64,000 nt of DNA from CAWBFD01 sp963788115 (GCA_963788115.1 CAWBFD010000004.1:1-64000); one strand, 5' to 3'. Counted from the first letter of the stretch, positions 52,764 to 61,927 are shown. Notes: generated from the sequence alone by a model not told the origin. Made by a program: numbers and translations.

Positions 52764-54035
52764 TTGAACGATCCTGACGTGCAAGCGATCCCGCTGTCTC
52801 CCGAGGACAGGGAGATCCTCGCGATGGAGAGCGACACGGTTGCGGGTCACGTCTGCAAGATCGTGCTGCTCGGCGAAGGCGGCCCGGACGAGGCGGCGCT
52901 TCGTGCCCTTGTCGCCGAAAGGATCTCCGACACCCCGGCCCTGACGCGGCGCCTGGGCGGCGCCGAGGATTCCCCAGCGTGGGTCCCCGACACGGGCTTC
53001 GACCTCTCCCGACACGTCGGCGACGCGCCCCTGGACGAGCCGATCGATCGTGACGAGGTGCCGGGGGCCGTGGCGGCCCTCTTCGAGCGGCGGCTCGATC
53101 GGGACCGTCCACTGTGGCGGATCGACCGGCTCTCGGTGCGGGACGGCGGCGCGGTGCTCGTCTGGCGTATTCATCACGCGATCGCCGACGGGACGACGGC
53201 GATGCGCTTCGCGGGCGAGCTGCTTTGGGACCCCGACCCGGGGGGCGGGGCGAGCCCCGATCGCCGCGCCCGTGCCCACGCCGCCGCCGACGCCCGCCGG
53301 CGCGGGCATCTCGCCGGCTTCCTTCACCGCGAGTTCGCCCGCGCGCGAGACGCGTCCCCGTTCGACGCGGAGATCGGGACGCGGCGCCGGGTCGCGATGG
53401 TGAGCGTGCCCATGAGCGAGCTCCACGATGCGGCGAAGGAGCTCGCAGGCGCCACGGTCAACGATGCCGTGCTGAGCGCTGTCGCCGGATCGATCCGGCG
53501 CTGGATCGAACGCCATCACGGAGCGCTGGGGGCGATCCGCGTCAAGGTCCCCGTGAGCCTTCACCACGAGGGGGACGACGCTGCCAATCGCGACTCCTTC
53601 TTCTGTCTGGAGCTGCCGCTGAACGAGCCGGACCCGGTGGCGCGGCTGCACGCGGTGCGCGAGGCCACCGCGGTGCGCAAGGCCGACCACGACGCCGAGA
53701 CCATGGACGCGGTGCTGCGCGACCTGAGCCGCGTGTCGCCGCGCCTGGAGCGCTTTTGTCAGACCGTCGAGGCCAGCCCGCGAAGCTTCGCCCTCAACGT
53801 CTCCAATGTCCCAGGCCCGCGACGACCCGTGAGCGTTCTGGGAGCGCCGGTCGAAGCGCTGTACTCGATCGCCGAGATCCGCGAGCGTCACGCGCTGCGG
53901 ATCTCCGTGGTCTCGCTCGCCGACCGGCTCGGCTTCGGCCTCTGTGCCGACCCGGCGATCGTGGACGACCTCGTCGCGATGCGCGACGGCCTCGAGGTCG
54001 AGGCCGCCGCGCTCATCGCTGCCGCGGATGTCTAG
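52764..54035 (+). CDS. WS/DGAT-type wax ester synthase/diacylglycerol acyltransferase
   Basis: The 423-residue protein has the catalytic HHxxxDG motif as IHHAIADGTTAMRF and the C-terminal NVSNVPGP motif of the family, with a well-kept PVSLHHEGDDAANR segment. These enzymes make wax esters or triacylglycerol from acyl-CoA and are common in actinobacteria. It starts with TTG at 52764. Confidence 0.87.
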   Translation: MNDPDVQAIPLSPEDREILAMESDTVAGHVCKIVLLGEGGPDEAALRALVAERISDTPALTRRLGGAEDSPAWVPDTGFDLSRHVGDAPLDEPIDRDEVPGAVAALFERRLDRDRPLWRIDRLSVRDGGAVLVWRIHHAIADGTTAMRFAGELLWDPDPGGGASPDRRARAHAAADARRRGHLAGFLHREFARARDASPFDAEIGTRRRVAMVSVPMSELHDAAKELAGATVNDAVLSAVAGSIRRWIERHHGALGAIRVKVPVSLHHEGDDAANRDSFFCLELPLNEPDPVARLHAVREATAVRKADHDAETMDAVLRDLSRVSPRLERFCQTVEASPRSFALNVSNVPGPRRPVSVLGAPVEALYSIAEIRERHALRISVVSLADRLGFGLCADPAIVDDLVAMRDGLEVEAAALIAAADV

Positions 54036-54046
54036 AGGGCTGCGGC

Positions 54047-55483
54047 CTACGCCGCCTCCATGGCCGGCTCCGCCGTCGGCCTGATCTCCTGCTCGGCGCC
54101 CGTGGGGCGTCCGGGCACGAGCAGCGCCAGCAAGGCGCCGATGGCGAGCACGACCACCGCCAGCGGCAGCGCTGCCACGACGCCGTCGGTGAAGGCCTGC
54201 GGGCTCTCGTAGCCGCCGTTGGCAGTGAACACCGAGGCCAGGACCGCGACGCCCATGACCCCGCCGACCTCACGGATGGCGTTGGTTGCGCCGGAGGCCT
54301 TGCCTGCCTCCTGCGGGCGGACCGAGGCGAGCGCCGCGGCCGCCGCCGTCGGGAAGACCAGCGCCATCCCGATACCCGCGAGCATGAACGGGGCGATCAG
54401 GTCGACGAACGGAGTCGTCGGCTCGAACACCATCGCCATCCACGCCAGGGCCACCGCCTGCAGCGCCAGGCCCGCCCCCATCAGCGGTCGGGTTCCGATC
54501 CGGTCGGACAGGGCGCCCGCGATTGGCGCCACGAACATCGGCATCGCGGTCCAGGGGAGCGTCCGCAGTCCGGCCTCGAACGGCCCGTATCCCTGCGCCA
54601 CCTGGAAGAACTGGCTGAGCAGGAAGATCGCGCCGAACATTCCGAAGAACATCGCGAACGACAATCCGTTGGTGGCACTGAACGTGCGCGAGCGGAAGAA
54701 CCGCATCGGGAGCATCGGCTCGGCCGTGCGCAGCTCCCAGCGGACGAACGCCGCCAGGAGCGCCAGCCCGACGCCAAGCGAGGTCAGCACCGTGGCGCTC
54801 GTCCAGCCCAGCGACCCGCCGCGGATGATCCCGAAGGTGACGCCGAACAGGCCGGCGCCCACCAGGGCCAGACCGCCGAGGTCGAGCGCGCGGTCCGCCC
54901 CGTGCGACTCGGTCAGGCGGCGGGCCGCAAGCGGGATCAGGGCCGCCCCGATCGGGACGTTGAGCCAGAAGATCCATTGCCACGCGATCCCCTCGACCAC
55001 CGCGCCGCCGACGAACGGACCGAGGGCGACGCCGAGTCCGCTGATTCCGCCCCAGATTCCGAGCGCGACACCGCGCCGGTCTGTCGGGAACGCCTCACTG
55101 ATCAGCGTCAGGGTCAGCGGGGTGACGATCGCGGCGCCCAGGCCCTGGAGGGCGCGGGCGGCGACCAGCGCGTCGAGCGAGGGGGCGACCGCGGCCAATG
55201 CGCTGGCACCCGTGAAGATGCCGACGCCGACCACGAACATCCGCTTGCGCCCGAAGCGGTCGCCGAGCGCGGCGCCGGTGATCAGGAGCACGGCGAACGC
55301 CAGCGTGTAGGCGTTGACGGTCCATTCGAGCGACTCGATCGAGCCGCCGAGGTCGGCGCGGATCGACGGCAGGGCGACGCCGACGACGAGGTTGTCCAGC
55401 GCGGTCATGAACAGCGCGGCACCGGCCAGGGCCACGGTCCACCAGGCCCGCGTGGTGCCTGCCGAGGGGTTGGTCGATGACAT
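54047..55483 (-). CDS. MFS drug exporter, DHA2 (EmrB/QacA) family
   Basis: The start at ATG 55483 is chosen because GAAGGAGG lies 8 nt upstream. The 478-residue protein has about 14 membrane segments, motif A (GDRFGRKRMFVVG) and motif C-like sequence (GGISGLGVALGPFVGGAV). It is a proton-coupled multidrug exporter by family. It is downstream of a tetR gene and has its own operator-like repeat in the gap. Confidence 0.87.
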   Translation of the reverse strand: MSSTNPSAGTTRAWWTVALAGAALFMTALDNLVVGVALPSIRADLGGSIESLEWTVNAYTLAFAVLLITGAALGDRFGRKRMFVVGVGIFTGASALAAVAPSLDALVAARALQGLGAAIVTPLTLTLISEAFPTDRRGVALGIWGGISGLGVALGPFVGGAVVEGIAWQWIFWLNVPIGAALIPLAARRLTESHGADRALDLGGLALVGAGLFGVTFGIIRGGSLGWTSATVLTSLGVGLALLAAFVRWELRTAEPMLPMRFFRSRTFSATNGLSFAMFFGMFGAIFLLSQFFQVAQGYGPFEAGLRTLPWTAMPMFVAPIAGALSDRIGTRPLMGAGLALQAVALAWMAMVFEPTTPFVDLIAPFMLAGIGMALVFPTAAAAALASVRPQEAGKASGATNAIREVGGVMGVAVLASVFTANGGYESPQAFTDGVVAALPLAVVVLAIGALLALLVPGRPTGAEQEIRPTAEPAMEAA

Positions 55484-55506
55484 GCGGGTCGCCTCCTTCG
55501 GGCTTG

Positions 55507-55524
55507 TGTGTGATTGGTCACTCA
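55507..55524. promoter_or_regulatory. TetR-type operator upstream of MFS gene
   Basis: TGTGTGA and TCACTCA arms (6 of 7 matching) with a 4-bp spacer lie 24 to 41 nt upstream of the MFS ATG. The repeat resembles the site before tetR at 56152-56171 (GAGT/ACTC half sites), so the same regulator probably binds both. Confidence 0.45.
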
Positions 55525-55579
55525 CTATGATCTCCTTAAAAAAGCGGCCGGCGGCCGCGATGTGAAGCCTTCTCTTCGC

Positions 55580-56143
55580 CTACTCCATCTGGTGCGTCAG
55601 GGCACGGGCCCAGGGCTCATCCACCTGCTCCGCGTCGATCGCCGCCATCACGTTGCAGAGCATCCCCTTCGCGAACCAGAGCTGGAGCTCCTCGGGGCCG
55701 GCCCCGGAGCGCTCTGCGACCACCTCGTAGATGTCGCTGAAGCACCGGCGCAGCGCCCGGCGGATCTTCGGCTCGCCCGAGGCGCCGACCTGGGCAGCGA
55801 GCTGCATCAGGAGGACGTCGCGATCGGTGCCGAGCAGCGCGTCGTAGGCCCTTCCCATCGCCTCGAGTGGCTCGGCGCCCTCGCGCTCGGCGTCATCCGC
55901 GGCCTCGCGGAATGCCCCGACCATGCGCCTGCTCGCGTCGTCGTACGCGGCGACGAACAGGTCGACCTTGGTCGGGAACAGACGGAACAGGTACGCCTGC
56001 GAGATCCCGGCCGCCTTCGCGATCTCCATCGTCGATGCCGCGTGAAACCCGTGCTCGCCGAATACCGGCATCGCCGCGGCGATCAAGGTCTCACGCCGCT
56101 CCTCGGCGGTGGAGAGGGTGCGTGTCTTGCTTGCGACAGCCAT
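55580..56143 (-). CDS. TetR-family repressor
   Basis: The 187-residue product (ATG 56143) has the N-terminal helix-turn-helix (FHAASTMEIAKAAGISQAYLFRLFPTKVDLF) and an all-helical ligand domain. It is transcribed toward the MFS exporter gene and flanked by two similar palindromes, so it is very likely the local repressor that responds to a substrate of the exporter. Confidence 0.87.
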   Translation of the reverse strand: MAVASKTRTLSTAEERRETLIAAAMPVFGEHGFHAASTMEIAKAAGISQAYLFRLFPTKVDLFVAAYDDASRRMVGAFREAADDAEREGAEPLEAMGRAYDALLGTDRDVLLMQLAAQVGASGEPKIRRALRRCFSDIYEVVAERSGAGPEELQLWFAKGMLCNVMAAIDAEQVDEPWARALTHQME

Positions 56144-56151
56144 TTCCAAGA

Positions 56152-56171
56152 GAGTAAGTTAGCACTCACTC
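56152..56171. promoter_or_regulatory. TetR-type operator upstream of tetR
   Basis: GAGTAAGT and ACTCACTC arms (7 of 8 matching) with a 4-bp spacer lie 9 nt upstream of the tetR ATG. A site so close to the start fits autoregulation. Confidence 0.5.
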
Positions 56172-56300
56172 ACTCCCTTGTCAAGTGCGGTCCGGCATCG
56201 GTCGCCGGGCGCCCCCGCGCGGCGCCGCGGCCCCAACGGGGGGCGCCGCCGGGGGCCGCTCTACAGTCGCCGGAACGGCAGCCTCGCCGTCGGGATCCAG

Positions 56301-57341
56301 ATGCGCAATGCCTTCGACAAGCTCGGGCCGGCCGAGGTCGAACGGATCGTGGAGCTGCGGCGCCGAGGGGAATTCCTCTGGATCGACCTGACCATCCCAG
56401 GCTCCGATGGCGCCCTCGTCGGCGAGGTCGGCGAGCGGCTCGGGATACCTGAGCGCGCCTTGATCGCCCTCGGCGATTTCGACCCCGCCCGGCCGATGTC
56501 GCGCAAATTCCACGCCGACGCGGATCAGGTCGTGTTCCCGTTCTTCTGCGTGGGCCGGCCCGAGGCGGCGATCGAGGACCCCGCACCGGCGCTCGAGCCC
56601 ATCGAGGTCCACGTCCTCGTTCACGGCGACTACGTGCTCACCCTGCACCGCGAGCCCTGCGAGGCGCTCGAGGTTCTGCGAGGCCAGGAGCTGCCGGAGG
56701 GGCGCGACGAGCAGTACCTCGTCTATCTCGTTCTCGACGCGATGACCGACACCGTGTTCGAGGCGCTGTCGGGCATCCAGCGGGCCGTGGAGGATCTCGT
56801 GGACGAGCTCACCGGAGTGTCCGAGCAGACTCGACGCAGACGCCGACGGGCGGTGGTCTCGAGCGCCCGGGTGCGCCTGACGGTCCTGCGCAGGCGGATC
56901 GGGCGGACGCGGGCGATGTTCGAGCGGGTTGTGGAGGCGGTCGAGCACGTGCCGGGGCTCGAGGGCGGCAGGGCGCACCTCGAGCGGATCGACCGTCAGC
57001 TCGATCGGGCGGTGGAGGAGATCGACGCTGCCAGCGGATCGCTGTCGGGCCTGCTCGACCTGTTCCTTAGCGAGACGATCTTCAAGCTCACCGTGATCGC
57101 CACGATCTTCCTGCCGCTGACGTTCGTCACGGGATTCTTCGGGATGAACTTCGGCTGGATGGTCGGCGAGGTCGACACCCTCGCAGCCTTCCTCGTGTTC
57201 GGGATCGGCTCGCTGATCGTCGCTGCCGTGTTGATCGGGTACGTGGTCTCCCGCCAGACGGCGTTGCCGACCGAGATCAGTGATGAACAGCGGGATCGCG
57301 GACGCGGATACCGCGGCCGCGATCCCTCGAGAGCTAGCTAG
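56301..57341 (+). CDS. CorA-family magnesium/divalent cation channel
   Basis: From ATG 56301 the product has 346 residues with a large cytoplasmic domain, a long helix region (VFEALSGIQRAVEDLVDEL), and two C-terminal membrane segments with the signature GMN in FFGMNFGWM. The frame is open further upstream, but that part shows no homology. Its stop overlaps the convergent cold-shock gene stop by 3 nt. Confidence 0.88.
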   Translation: MRNAFDKLGPAEVERIVELRRRGEFLWIDLTIPGSDGALVGEVGERLGIPERALIALGDFDPARPMSRKFHADADQVVFPFFCVGRPEAAIEDPAPALEPIEVHVLVHGDYVLTLHREPCEALEVLRGQELPEGRDEQYLVYLVLDAMTDTVFEALSGIQRAVEDLVDELTGVSEQTRRRRRRAVVSSARVRLTVLRRRIGRTRAMFERVVEAVEHVPGLEGGRAHLERIDRQLDRAVEEIDAASGSLSGLLDLFLSETIFKLTVIATIFLPLTFVTGFFGMNFGWMVGEVDTLAAFLVFGIGSLIVAAVLIGYVVSRQTALPTEISDEQRDRGRGYRGRDPSRAS

Positions 57342-57544
57342 GCGACCGGCTGGACGTTGACCGCCCGGGGCCCCTTGTCGCTCGACTCGGTCTCGAAGCT
57401 GACCTTGCTCCCCTCGCTCAGCGAGCGGAACCCGTCGCTGACGATCGAGCTCTGGTGGACGAACACGTCCTTCGAGCCGTCATCGGGCGTGATGAAGCCG
57501 TAGCCCTTCTCGTCGCTGAACCACTTCACGGTTCCTGTTGCCAT
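57338..57544 (-). CDS. Cold-shock protein (CspA family)
   Basis: The 68-residue product has the RNA-binding motifs KGYGFI and VFVHQS and the usual length. The ATG at 57544 follows GGAGGGAAG. It is a single-domain RNA chaperone. Confidence 0.93.
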   Translation of the reverse strand: MATGTVKWFSDEKGYGFITPDDGSKDVFVHQSSIVSDGFRSLSEGSKVSFETESSDKGPRAVNVQPVA

Positions 57545-57710
57545 TTTCTTCCCTCCACGGGGTTGTGTGCTGCGACCGCGGAGGTTGCGAAGAACCACGA
57601 ACGACGAGCGCTTGCACGAATTCGCCGAGCCGTTGCTCGGCCCATGTGAGCACGGTAGCAGCCTGGGGCTATTCTCGGTCGGGGGCCGAAACGAATCTCC
57701 GGAGGTAGGA

Positions 57711-58010
57711 ATGGATTGGAAGAGACTCGCCAACCGGGCCAAGGAGCAGATCGACAAGCGCGGGGGCCCCGAGGGGCTGAAGAGGGACGCGACGAACGTG
57801 AAGGACATCGCCCGGAGCCCGGGCAGCCTCACCGACAAGGCGAAGCAGGCGGCGGAGGCGCTCAAGCAGCCGACGGGAGCCGAGAAGACCTCGGAAGCCG
57901 CCAAGGACCAGGGTGGCTCGGAGAAGCCAGCGGAAGCCGCGCCCGCCGAGGCGGGCTCGGAGAAGGCGCCGGCGGGCGCGCAGCCCACGGAGGCGCAGCG
58001 TTCGAAGTAG
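57711..58010 (+). CDS. Small helical protein, possibly Rv0909-like antitoxin family
   Basis: GGAGG lies 6 nt before the ATG. The 99-residue product is helical and Lys/Ala-rich (DWKRLANRAKEQIDKRGGPEGL), with a low-complexity Glu/Ala/Pro tail. The start vaguely resembles the MT0933/Rv0909 antitoxin family, but no toxin gene is adjacent, so the assignment is weak. Confidence 0.5.
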   Translation: MDWKRLANRAKEQIDKRGGPEGLKRDATNVKDIARSPGSLTDKAKQAAEALKQPTGAEKTSEAAKDQGGSEKPAEAAPAEAGSEKAPAGAQPTEAQRSK

Positions 58011-58021
58011 CGCCGCTCCCG

Positions 58022-59074
58022 TTACGTGACGGACGCCTGCGGCGCCGCCATGTCCGGCGCCGCCAGCGCTGCCTCGATTGCCCTGTCCCAGCGCCGGCCG
58101 ATTCGATCCGCGGCCGCTCTCTCCTCGGCCAGGATCGATCCGGCCACCTCGGCCGTGTCCATGTCCCCGGCGCGAAGCGCGACGCGGCACAGCAGTTCAT
58201 AGGCGGCGATCTCCAGGTGCTCGAAGGCGAACGCGAATCCGGCGAGTTTCGCCGGGGTGTCCGGCTGGACGCCGAAGAAGCCGCCGATGTTGAACCCGCC
58301 GGTGCGCATGATCACGTCCTTGAGCATCGAGGGATTCGCGTCACGCGCGGCCAGGCGCTCGTCGATGCGGCGCCCGTGCTCCCGCGCCTCGGCCAGGTGA
58401 TCCGTGAACAGGGCGGCGAGCTGGTCGTCGCCGACGATATGGGGCGCGGTCTGGAGGAGCTGCATGCTCTGTTCCTCGATCGCGTGGGCATCGCCCAGGT
58501 ACCGGTCTAGCGGCTGGGCCTCGTCGTCGTCGGCGAGCTCCCGCAGCGAGGCGTCGACCGCGCAATCGAAGTTGTCGGCAAGCCGGCCGGCCATTCGCTG
58601 CTCCTCGCCGGCAATCTCGCCCGCGACCTCGGCGGTCTCCTTGTCGCCGGCCCGCTCGGCGATCCGGCGGAGCATCTCGTAGGCGGCCAGCTCGAGGTGC
58701 TCGAACGAGTACGCGTGCGCGGTCAGCTTCCCCGGCGTGTCCGGCTGGGCGCGGGCGAAGAACACCATGCCGAGGCCGCCGGCCCTACCGGCGGCATCCT
58801 TGACTGCGGACGGAGCCTCACCGTGGGCCTGAAGCCTCGCCCTTACGAGGCTCTCCTGGCGCTCGGTCTCGACCAGGTGCTCCCTGAAGAGGTCGGCCAA
58901 CTGGGGGTCGCCGACGATCCCCGGGGCGCGCTTGAGCTGGGTCAGCGCCTGCTCCTCGATCGAGTGGGCGTCGGCCAGGTACCTGGCGAGCTGCTGTTCG
59001 ATCGGTCGCTGGGTGATCGCCCCTACCCTCCTCGTCCTATAAATACCCGGTTCGGCATGTGCCGAATCGTCCAA
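58022..59074 (-). CDS. Tandem DUF892 (ferritin-like, YciF type) protein
   Basis: Two DUF892 domains follow each other: the first has LADAHSIEEQALTQL and HAYSFEHLELAAYEML, the second LGDAHAIEEQSMQLL and FAFEHLEIAAYELL. Each has the Glu/His positions of ferritin-like bundles. The TTG at 59074 opens the longest frame, but AGGAGG lies downstream of it, just before an ATC at 59017 and the typical N-terminus TQRPIEQQL, so translation may begin there. Related proteins are linked to oxidative stress; the role here is unknown. Confidence 0.78.
   Translation of the reverse strand: MDDSAHAEPGIYRTRRVGAITQRPIEQQLARYLADAHSIEEQALTQLKRAPGIVGDPQLADLFREHLVETERQESLVRARLQAHGEAPSAVKDAAGRAGGLGMVFFARAQPDTPGKLTAHAYSFEHLELAAYEMLRRIAERAGDKETAEVAGEIAGEEQRMAGRLADNFDCAVDASLRELADDDEAQPLDRYLGDAHAIEEQSMQLLQTAPHIVGDDQLAALFTDHLAEAREHGRRIDERLAARDANPSMLKDVIMRTGGFNIGGFFGVQPDTPAKLAGFAFAFEHLEIAAYELLCRVALRAGDMDTAEVAGSILAEERAAADRIGRRWDRAIEAALAAPDMAAPQASVT
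59051..59066. promoter_or_regulatory. Palindrome upstream of the DUF892 gene
   Basis: Perfect 7-bp arms TTCGGCA and TGCCGAA flank a 2-bp centre. An AT-rich TATTTATA (minus strand, about 59036-59043) and an AGGAGG follow, so the palindrome sits in the -35 region of a likely promoter and may be an operator. Confidence 0.4.
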
Positions 59075-59216
59075 CCGAGCGTCGAGGCCACCGAGGCCGA
59101 GAGCGAAGCGCCAGAGGCCGGCGAGACCGAGTCCGAGCAGATCGACGAGGAGCCCGGCCTTACCGATACCGAGTAGTACCTCGGGTTCAGCAGGCGCTGC
59201 TCGCGCCTGGTGCGGA

Positions 59217-59999
59217 TCAGGGCTCCGGGGCCGCCATCAGCACCTGCTCGATCGAGCGGGCGAGGCCGTCGCCGCCGAGCTCCACGAGCACGGCGTTGAT
59301 CCACACGTCCTCGCTGGCGGTCTCGAACTTGATCGGCATCTGGGTGCGGAAGTGCTCGACCGCCTGTTCCCAGCGGACCCCGAGGACGCTCTCGCGGGAG
59401 CCGGTCATGCCCACGTCGCAGATGAACGCGGTGCCGCGGGGCAGCACCCGCGCGTCCGCGGTGGGGACATGGGTATGGGTGCCGAACACGGCCCCGACGC
59501 GGCCGTCGAGGTGCCAGCCCATCGCGATCTTCTCGCTGGTCACCTCGGCGTGGAAATCGACCACGAACGCGTCCGCCTCGGCGCCGAGCCGGTCGAGCAG
59601 AGCGTCCACCTCTGCGAAGGGCGAGCGCGCGGCGCGCATCTGCACCTGGCCCGAGAGGTTGATCACCCCGATGCGCCCGTCGCCGGCGTCGGCGACGGTC
59701 CAGCCGCGGCCGGGGTTGCCGCTCATGTAGTTCGCAGGGCGCACGACGCGGTCCGACGAGTCGAGGAACCCGCAGGCCTCCTTGTGGCGGTAGACGTGGT
59801 TTCCGGTGGTGATCACGTCGACCCCGGCGCCGAAGATGTCGTTCGCAGTCTTCTCGGTGATCCCGAGGCCACCGGCGGAGTTCTCCCCGTTGGCGATCAC
59901 GAGGTTGGGCGCGTGGCGCTCGCGCAGCTCCGGCATCGCTCGATGCAGGGCGGCCCTCCCGGGCTTGCCGACGATGTCCCCGATGAACAGGATCCGCAC
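59217..59999 (-). CDS. TIGR00282/YmdB-family metallophosphoesterase
   Basis: The 260-residue protein has all family motifs: MRILFIGDIVGKPGR, IANGENSAGG, TTGNHVYRHKE and FGTHTHVPTAD. YmdB is a dinuclear-metal phosphodiesterase acting on cyclic or RNA phosphodiesters. It usually sits near rny in Firmicutes; no such gene is here. Confidence 0.92.
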   Translation of the reverse strand: MRILFIGDIVGKPGRAALHRAMPELRERHAPNLVIANGENSAGGLGITEKTANDIFGAGVDVITTGNHVYRHKEACGFLDSSDRVVRPANYMSGNPGRGWTVADAGDGRIGVINLSGQVQMRAARSPFAEVDALLDRLGAEADAFVVDFHAEVTSEKIAMGWHLDGRVGAVFGTHTHVPTADARVLPRGTAFICDVGMTGSRESVLGVRWEQAVEHFRTQMPIKFETASEDVWINAVLVELGGDGLARSIEQVLMAAPEP

Positions 60000-60063
60000 G
60001 GTGCGCAGAGCGTAGCCCTACGGCCCAACGCCGCCTAGCCGATCCGGTGACACCCTGTCCGGC

Positions 60064-60450
60064 GTGACCTCGGATGACGCCCGGCTCGCACGCCTGACCG
60101 AGATCGCGCTCGCGCTCCCCCAGGCGACCCGGGAGGACAGCGGGCGCCACGCCACCTTCCGGGTCCGGAAGAGGGTGTTCGCGTACTTCCTCGACGATCA
60201 CCATGACGACGGGATCGTCGGCCTCGTCTGCAAGCCTCGATGGGAGAACGAGGCCCTGATCGCGGCCGACCCCGGTCGGTTCTACATGCCCGCCTACCTG
60301 GGTCCGCGGGGTTGGATCGGGGTTCGTCTGGACACGGGCGACATCGACTGGGCCGAGGTCGAGGACTTCGTCGCCGACAGCTATCTGCTTACGGCGCCCA
60401 AGCGGCTCGCGGCCCAGGTCGAGGACGTGCGCCCCGACGCGGATCGCTGA
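60064..60450 (+). CDS. MmcQ/YjbR-family protein
   Basis: The 128-residue product has the CyaY-like fold pattern of this family (ALALPQATREDSGRHATFRVRKRVF, MPAYLGPRGWIGVRLD, LLTAPKRLA). It starts with GTG. The molecular role is not known; some members bind DNA. Confidence 0.85.
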   Translation: MTSDDARLARLTEIALALPQATREDSGRHATFRVRKRVFAYFLDDHHDDGIVGLVCKPRWENEALIAADPGRFYMPAYLGPRGWIGVRLDTGDIDWAEVEDFVADSYLLTAPKRLAAQVEDVRPDADR

Positions 60451-60535
60451 GCGGAGCAACCGGCCCGGCCCGGGGGCGGGAGCTGCGCCGCCGGGGTTTG
60501 TCGGGGAGAGATCCCCAACCCCGAGAGGAGACGAG

Positions 60536-60805
60536 ATGGCAGCGAAAGCGACCACGTCGCGCTGGAGTCGGCGCGTCAGGCTGGCGGTGGCCGCGGGCAC
60601 GGCCGTGGCGGTAGGAGGAGCAGGCGCCGCGCTCGGCGCCGGGTTCGAGCCCGCGCCGGAGCACGCACCTTGGACGAAGCGGTGCGGGGTTCAGATCAGG
60701 GCCTACGAGGACGGCTCCGCAAACCTCTTCTGCGACAACCGGCGCCAGCCGTTCGGCAGCGTGGACGCCGAGACCGGCCGGGTCCGATTCTTCCTCCCCC
60801 GCTGA
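60536..60805 (+). CDS. Small exported protein, function unknown
   Basis: The 89-residue product has a signal-like N-terminus (SRRVRLAVAAGTAVAVGGAGAALGAG) and a short mature part with two cysteines (RCGVQIRAYEDG, LFCDNRRQPFG). The ATG follows GAGAGGAGA. No family recognised. Confidence 0.6.
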   Translation: MAAKATTSRWSRRVRLAVAAGTAVAVGGAGAALGAGFEPAPEHAPWTKRCGVQIRAYEDGSANLFCDNRRQPFGSVDAETGRVRFFLPR

Positions 60806-60810
60806 GAGGA

Positions 60811-60844
60811 GCGGCGGCCGGGCGCCTCCGCGTCCGGCCGCCGC
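60811..60844. terminator. Hairpin between convergent genes
   Basis: A perfect 11-bp stem (GCGGCGGCCGG and complement) with a 12-nt loop lies 5 nt after the stop of the small exported protein gene and before the convergent DUF1089-like gene. It lacks a T-run, but its position fits a bidirectional terminator. Confidence 0.5.
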
Positions 60845-60880
60845 AGCGGTCCGCCGCGGCTGCGGCCAGATCCGAAGCGC

Positions 60881-61504
60881 CTACCCGTCCGGCGAAGGCT
60901 CCACCCGCCGGGCGAGCTCCGGATAGACCTGGATGAGCCCGTGTGAGCCGAGCTCGAGATCGGCGGTGAAGCCCACGAACAGCCCGAGGTCGATGAAGCG
61001 AACCACGGAGCCGTGGTCGTCCACGCGCAGGTGCTCGTAGCGCTGGCGGGAAGCGCGAACCGTCAGCTCCGGCACCGTTACCCACGCCATCATGAACTCC
61101 GCGCTCCCCGGCTGCTCATTGAGCCGATGGCGGCGGATCGGCATCAGGTTGGTCATCGGGGAGAAGGCGAGATCGCAGTCGAGCGCTTCGTCCAGCTGGC
61201 CCACCTCGGCCGATGGGGACGGCATCTCCGTACTCCCCTCGTGGTCGTACGTCGCTCGCCACACCCCGCCGCCGTCGCGCGTGAGGTCGAGGCCGCGCGC
61301 CCAGGCGGCGCCCTCGCACCGGACCCGCAGGCTGCGGGTAACGAAGCCGTCGGCGGCGTCCAGCTCGTACTCGAGGCGGTAGGGAACGGGGTCGACCCCG
61401 ATCTGCGTGCCGGTGGCCTGCACCCCATCCTCGGTGAGATTCACCCTGGCCACCTCGGTGCGCCACTCATCGAGCCCGGTCCAGACGATCAGCTGCTCCA
61501 TCAT
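60881..61504 (-). CDS. Putative glycolipid-binding protein (DUF1089-like)
   Basis: The 207-residue product shows the family's beta-strand pattern: VWTGLDEWRTEVARV, TQIGVDPVPYRLEYELD, FSPMTNLMPIRRHRL and RYEHLRVDD near the end. The family (PF06475) is called putative glycolipid-binding; no enzymatic role is established. Confidence 0.77.
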   Translation of the reverse strand: MMEQLIVWTGLDEWRTEVARVNLTEDGVQATGTQIGVDPVPYRLEYELDAADGFVTRSLRVRCEGAAWARGLDLTRDGGGVWRATYDHEGSTEMPSPSAEVGQLDEALDCDLAFSPMTNLMPIRRHRLNEQPGSAEFMMAWVTVPELTVRASRQRYEHLRVDDHGSVVRFIDLGLFVGFTADLELGSHGLIQVYPELARRVEPSPDG

Positions 61505-61532
61505 CGAGTTGGTGGGTGACGGGGCGGACCCG

Positions 61533-61868
61533 TTACGCCGACTCGGGCGGGGCGAACAGCACCAGCACCTCGAGATCCTCGCGGATGTCGGTGAACCGGT
61601 GCTCGATCCGCTTGGCGACGAACACCACCGATCCCCGGGTGACCGGCAGGCGCTCGCCCGCCACATCGAGCACGGCGCGCCCCGACAGCACCAGGTAGAT
61701 CTCGTCTTCTGAGTGCGGGTCCTGAGGATCGGTCGCACCCTCGGCGAGTCGATAGATCCCGGCGCTGAACATCCCGGCACGCAGGAACTCCTGCCAAGCA
61801 TCCCCGGAGCGGCGCGTCTCCTCGACGAGGGCGTCCAGGTCGAGGAGCTGGTGGCTCGGCTCGTCCAT
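61533..61868 (-). CDS. Cupin protein
   Basis: The 111-residue single cupin has PHSEDEIYLVLSGRAVL and a second motif VFVAKRIEHRF. It lies 28 bp upstream of the glycolipid-binding gene in the same direction. Function unknown. Confidence 0.78.
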   Translation of the reverse strand: MDEPSHQLLDLDALVEETRRSGDAWQEFLRAGMFSAGIYRLAEGATDPQDPHSEDEIYLVLSGRAVLDVAGERLPVTRGSVVFVAKRIEHRFTDIREDLEVLVLFAPPESA

Positions 61869-61927
61869 GAGCCCAACGCTACCTGCACGGGCATGCCGCC
61901 GCCGTCAACCATCTAGCGTTCGGCCGC

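Noticed and set aside
59057..59176. A 39-residue acidic plus-strand frame (starting MCRIVQPSVEATEAE)
   Set aside because: It starts inside the palindrome, has no ribosome site and no recognisable family. It is probably chance, though its Glu-rich composition is unusual.
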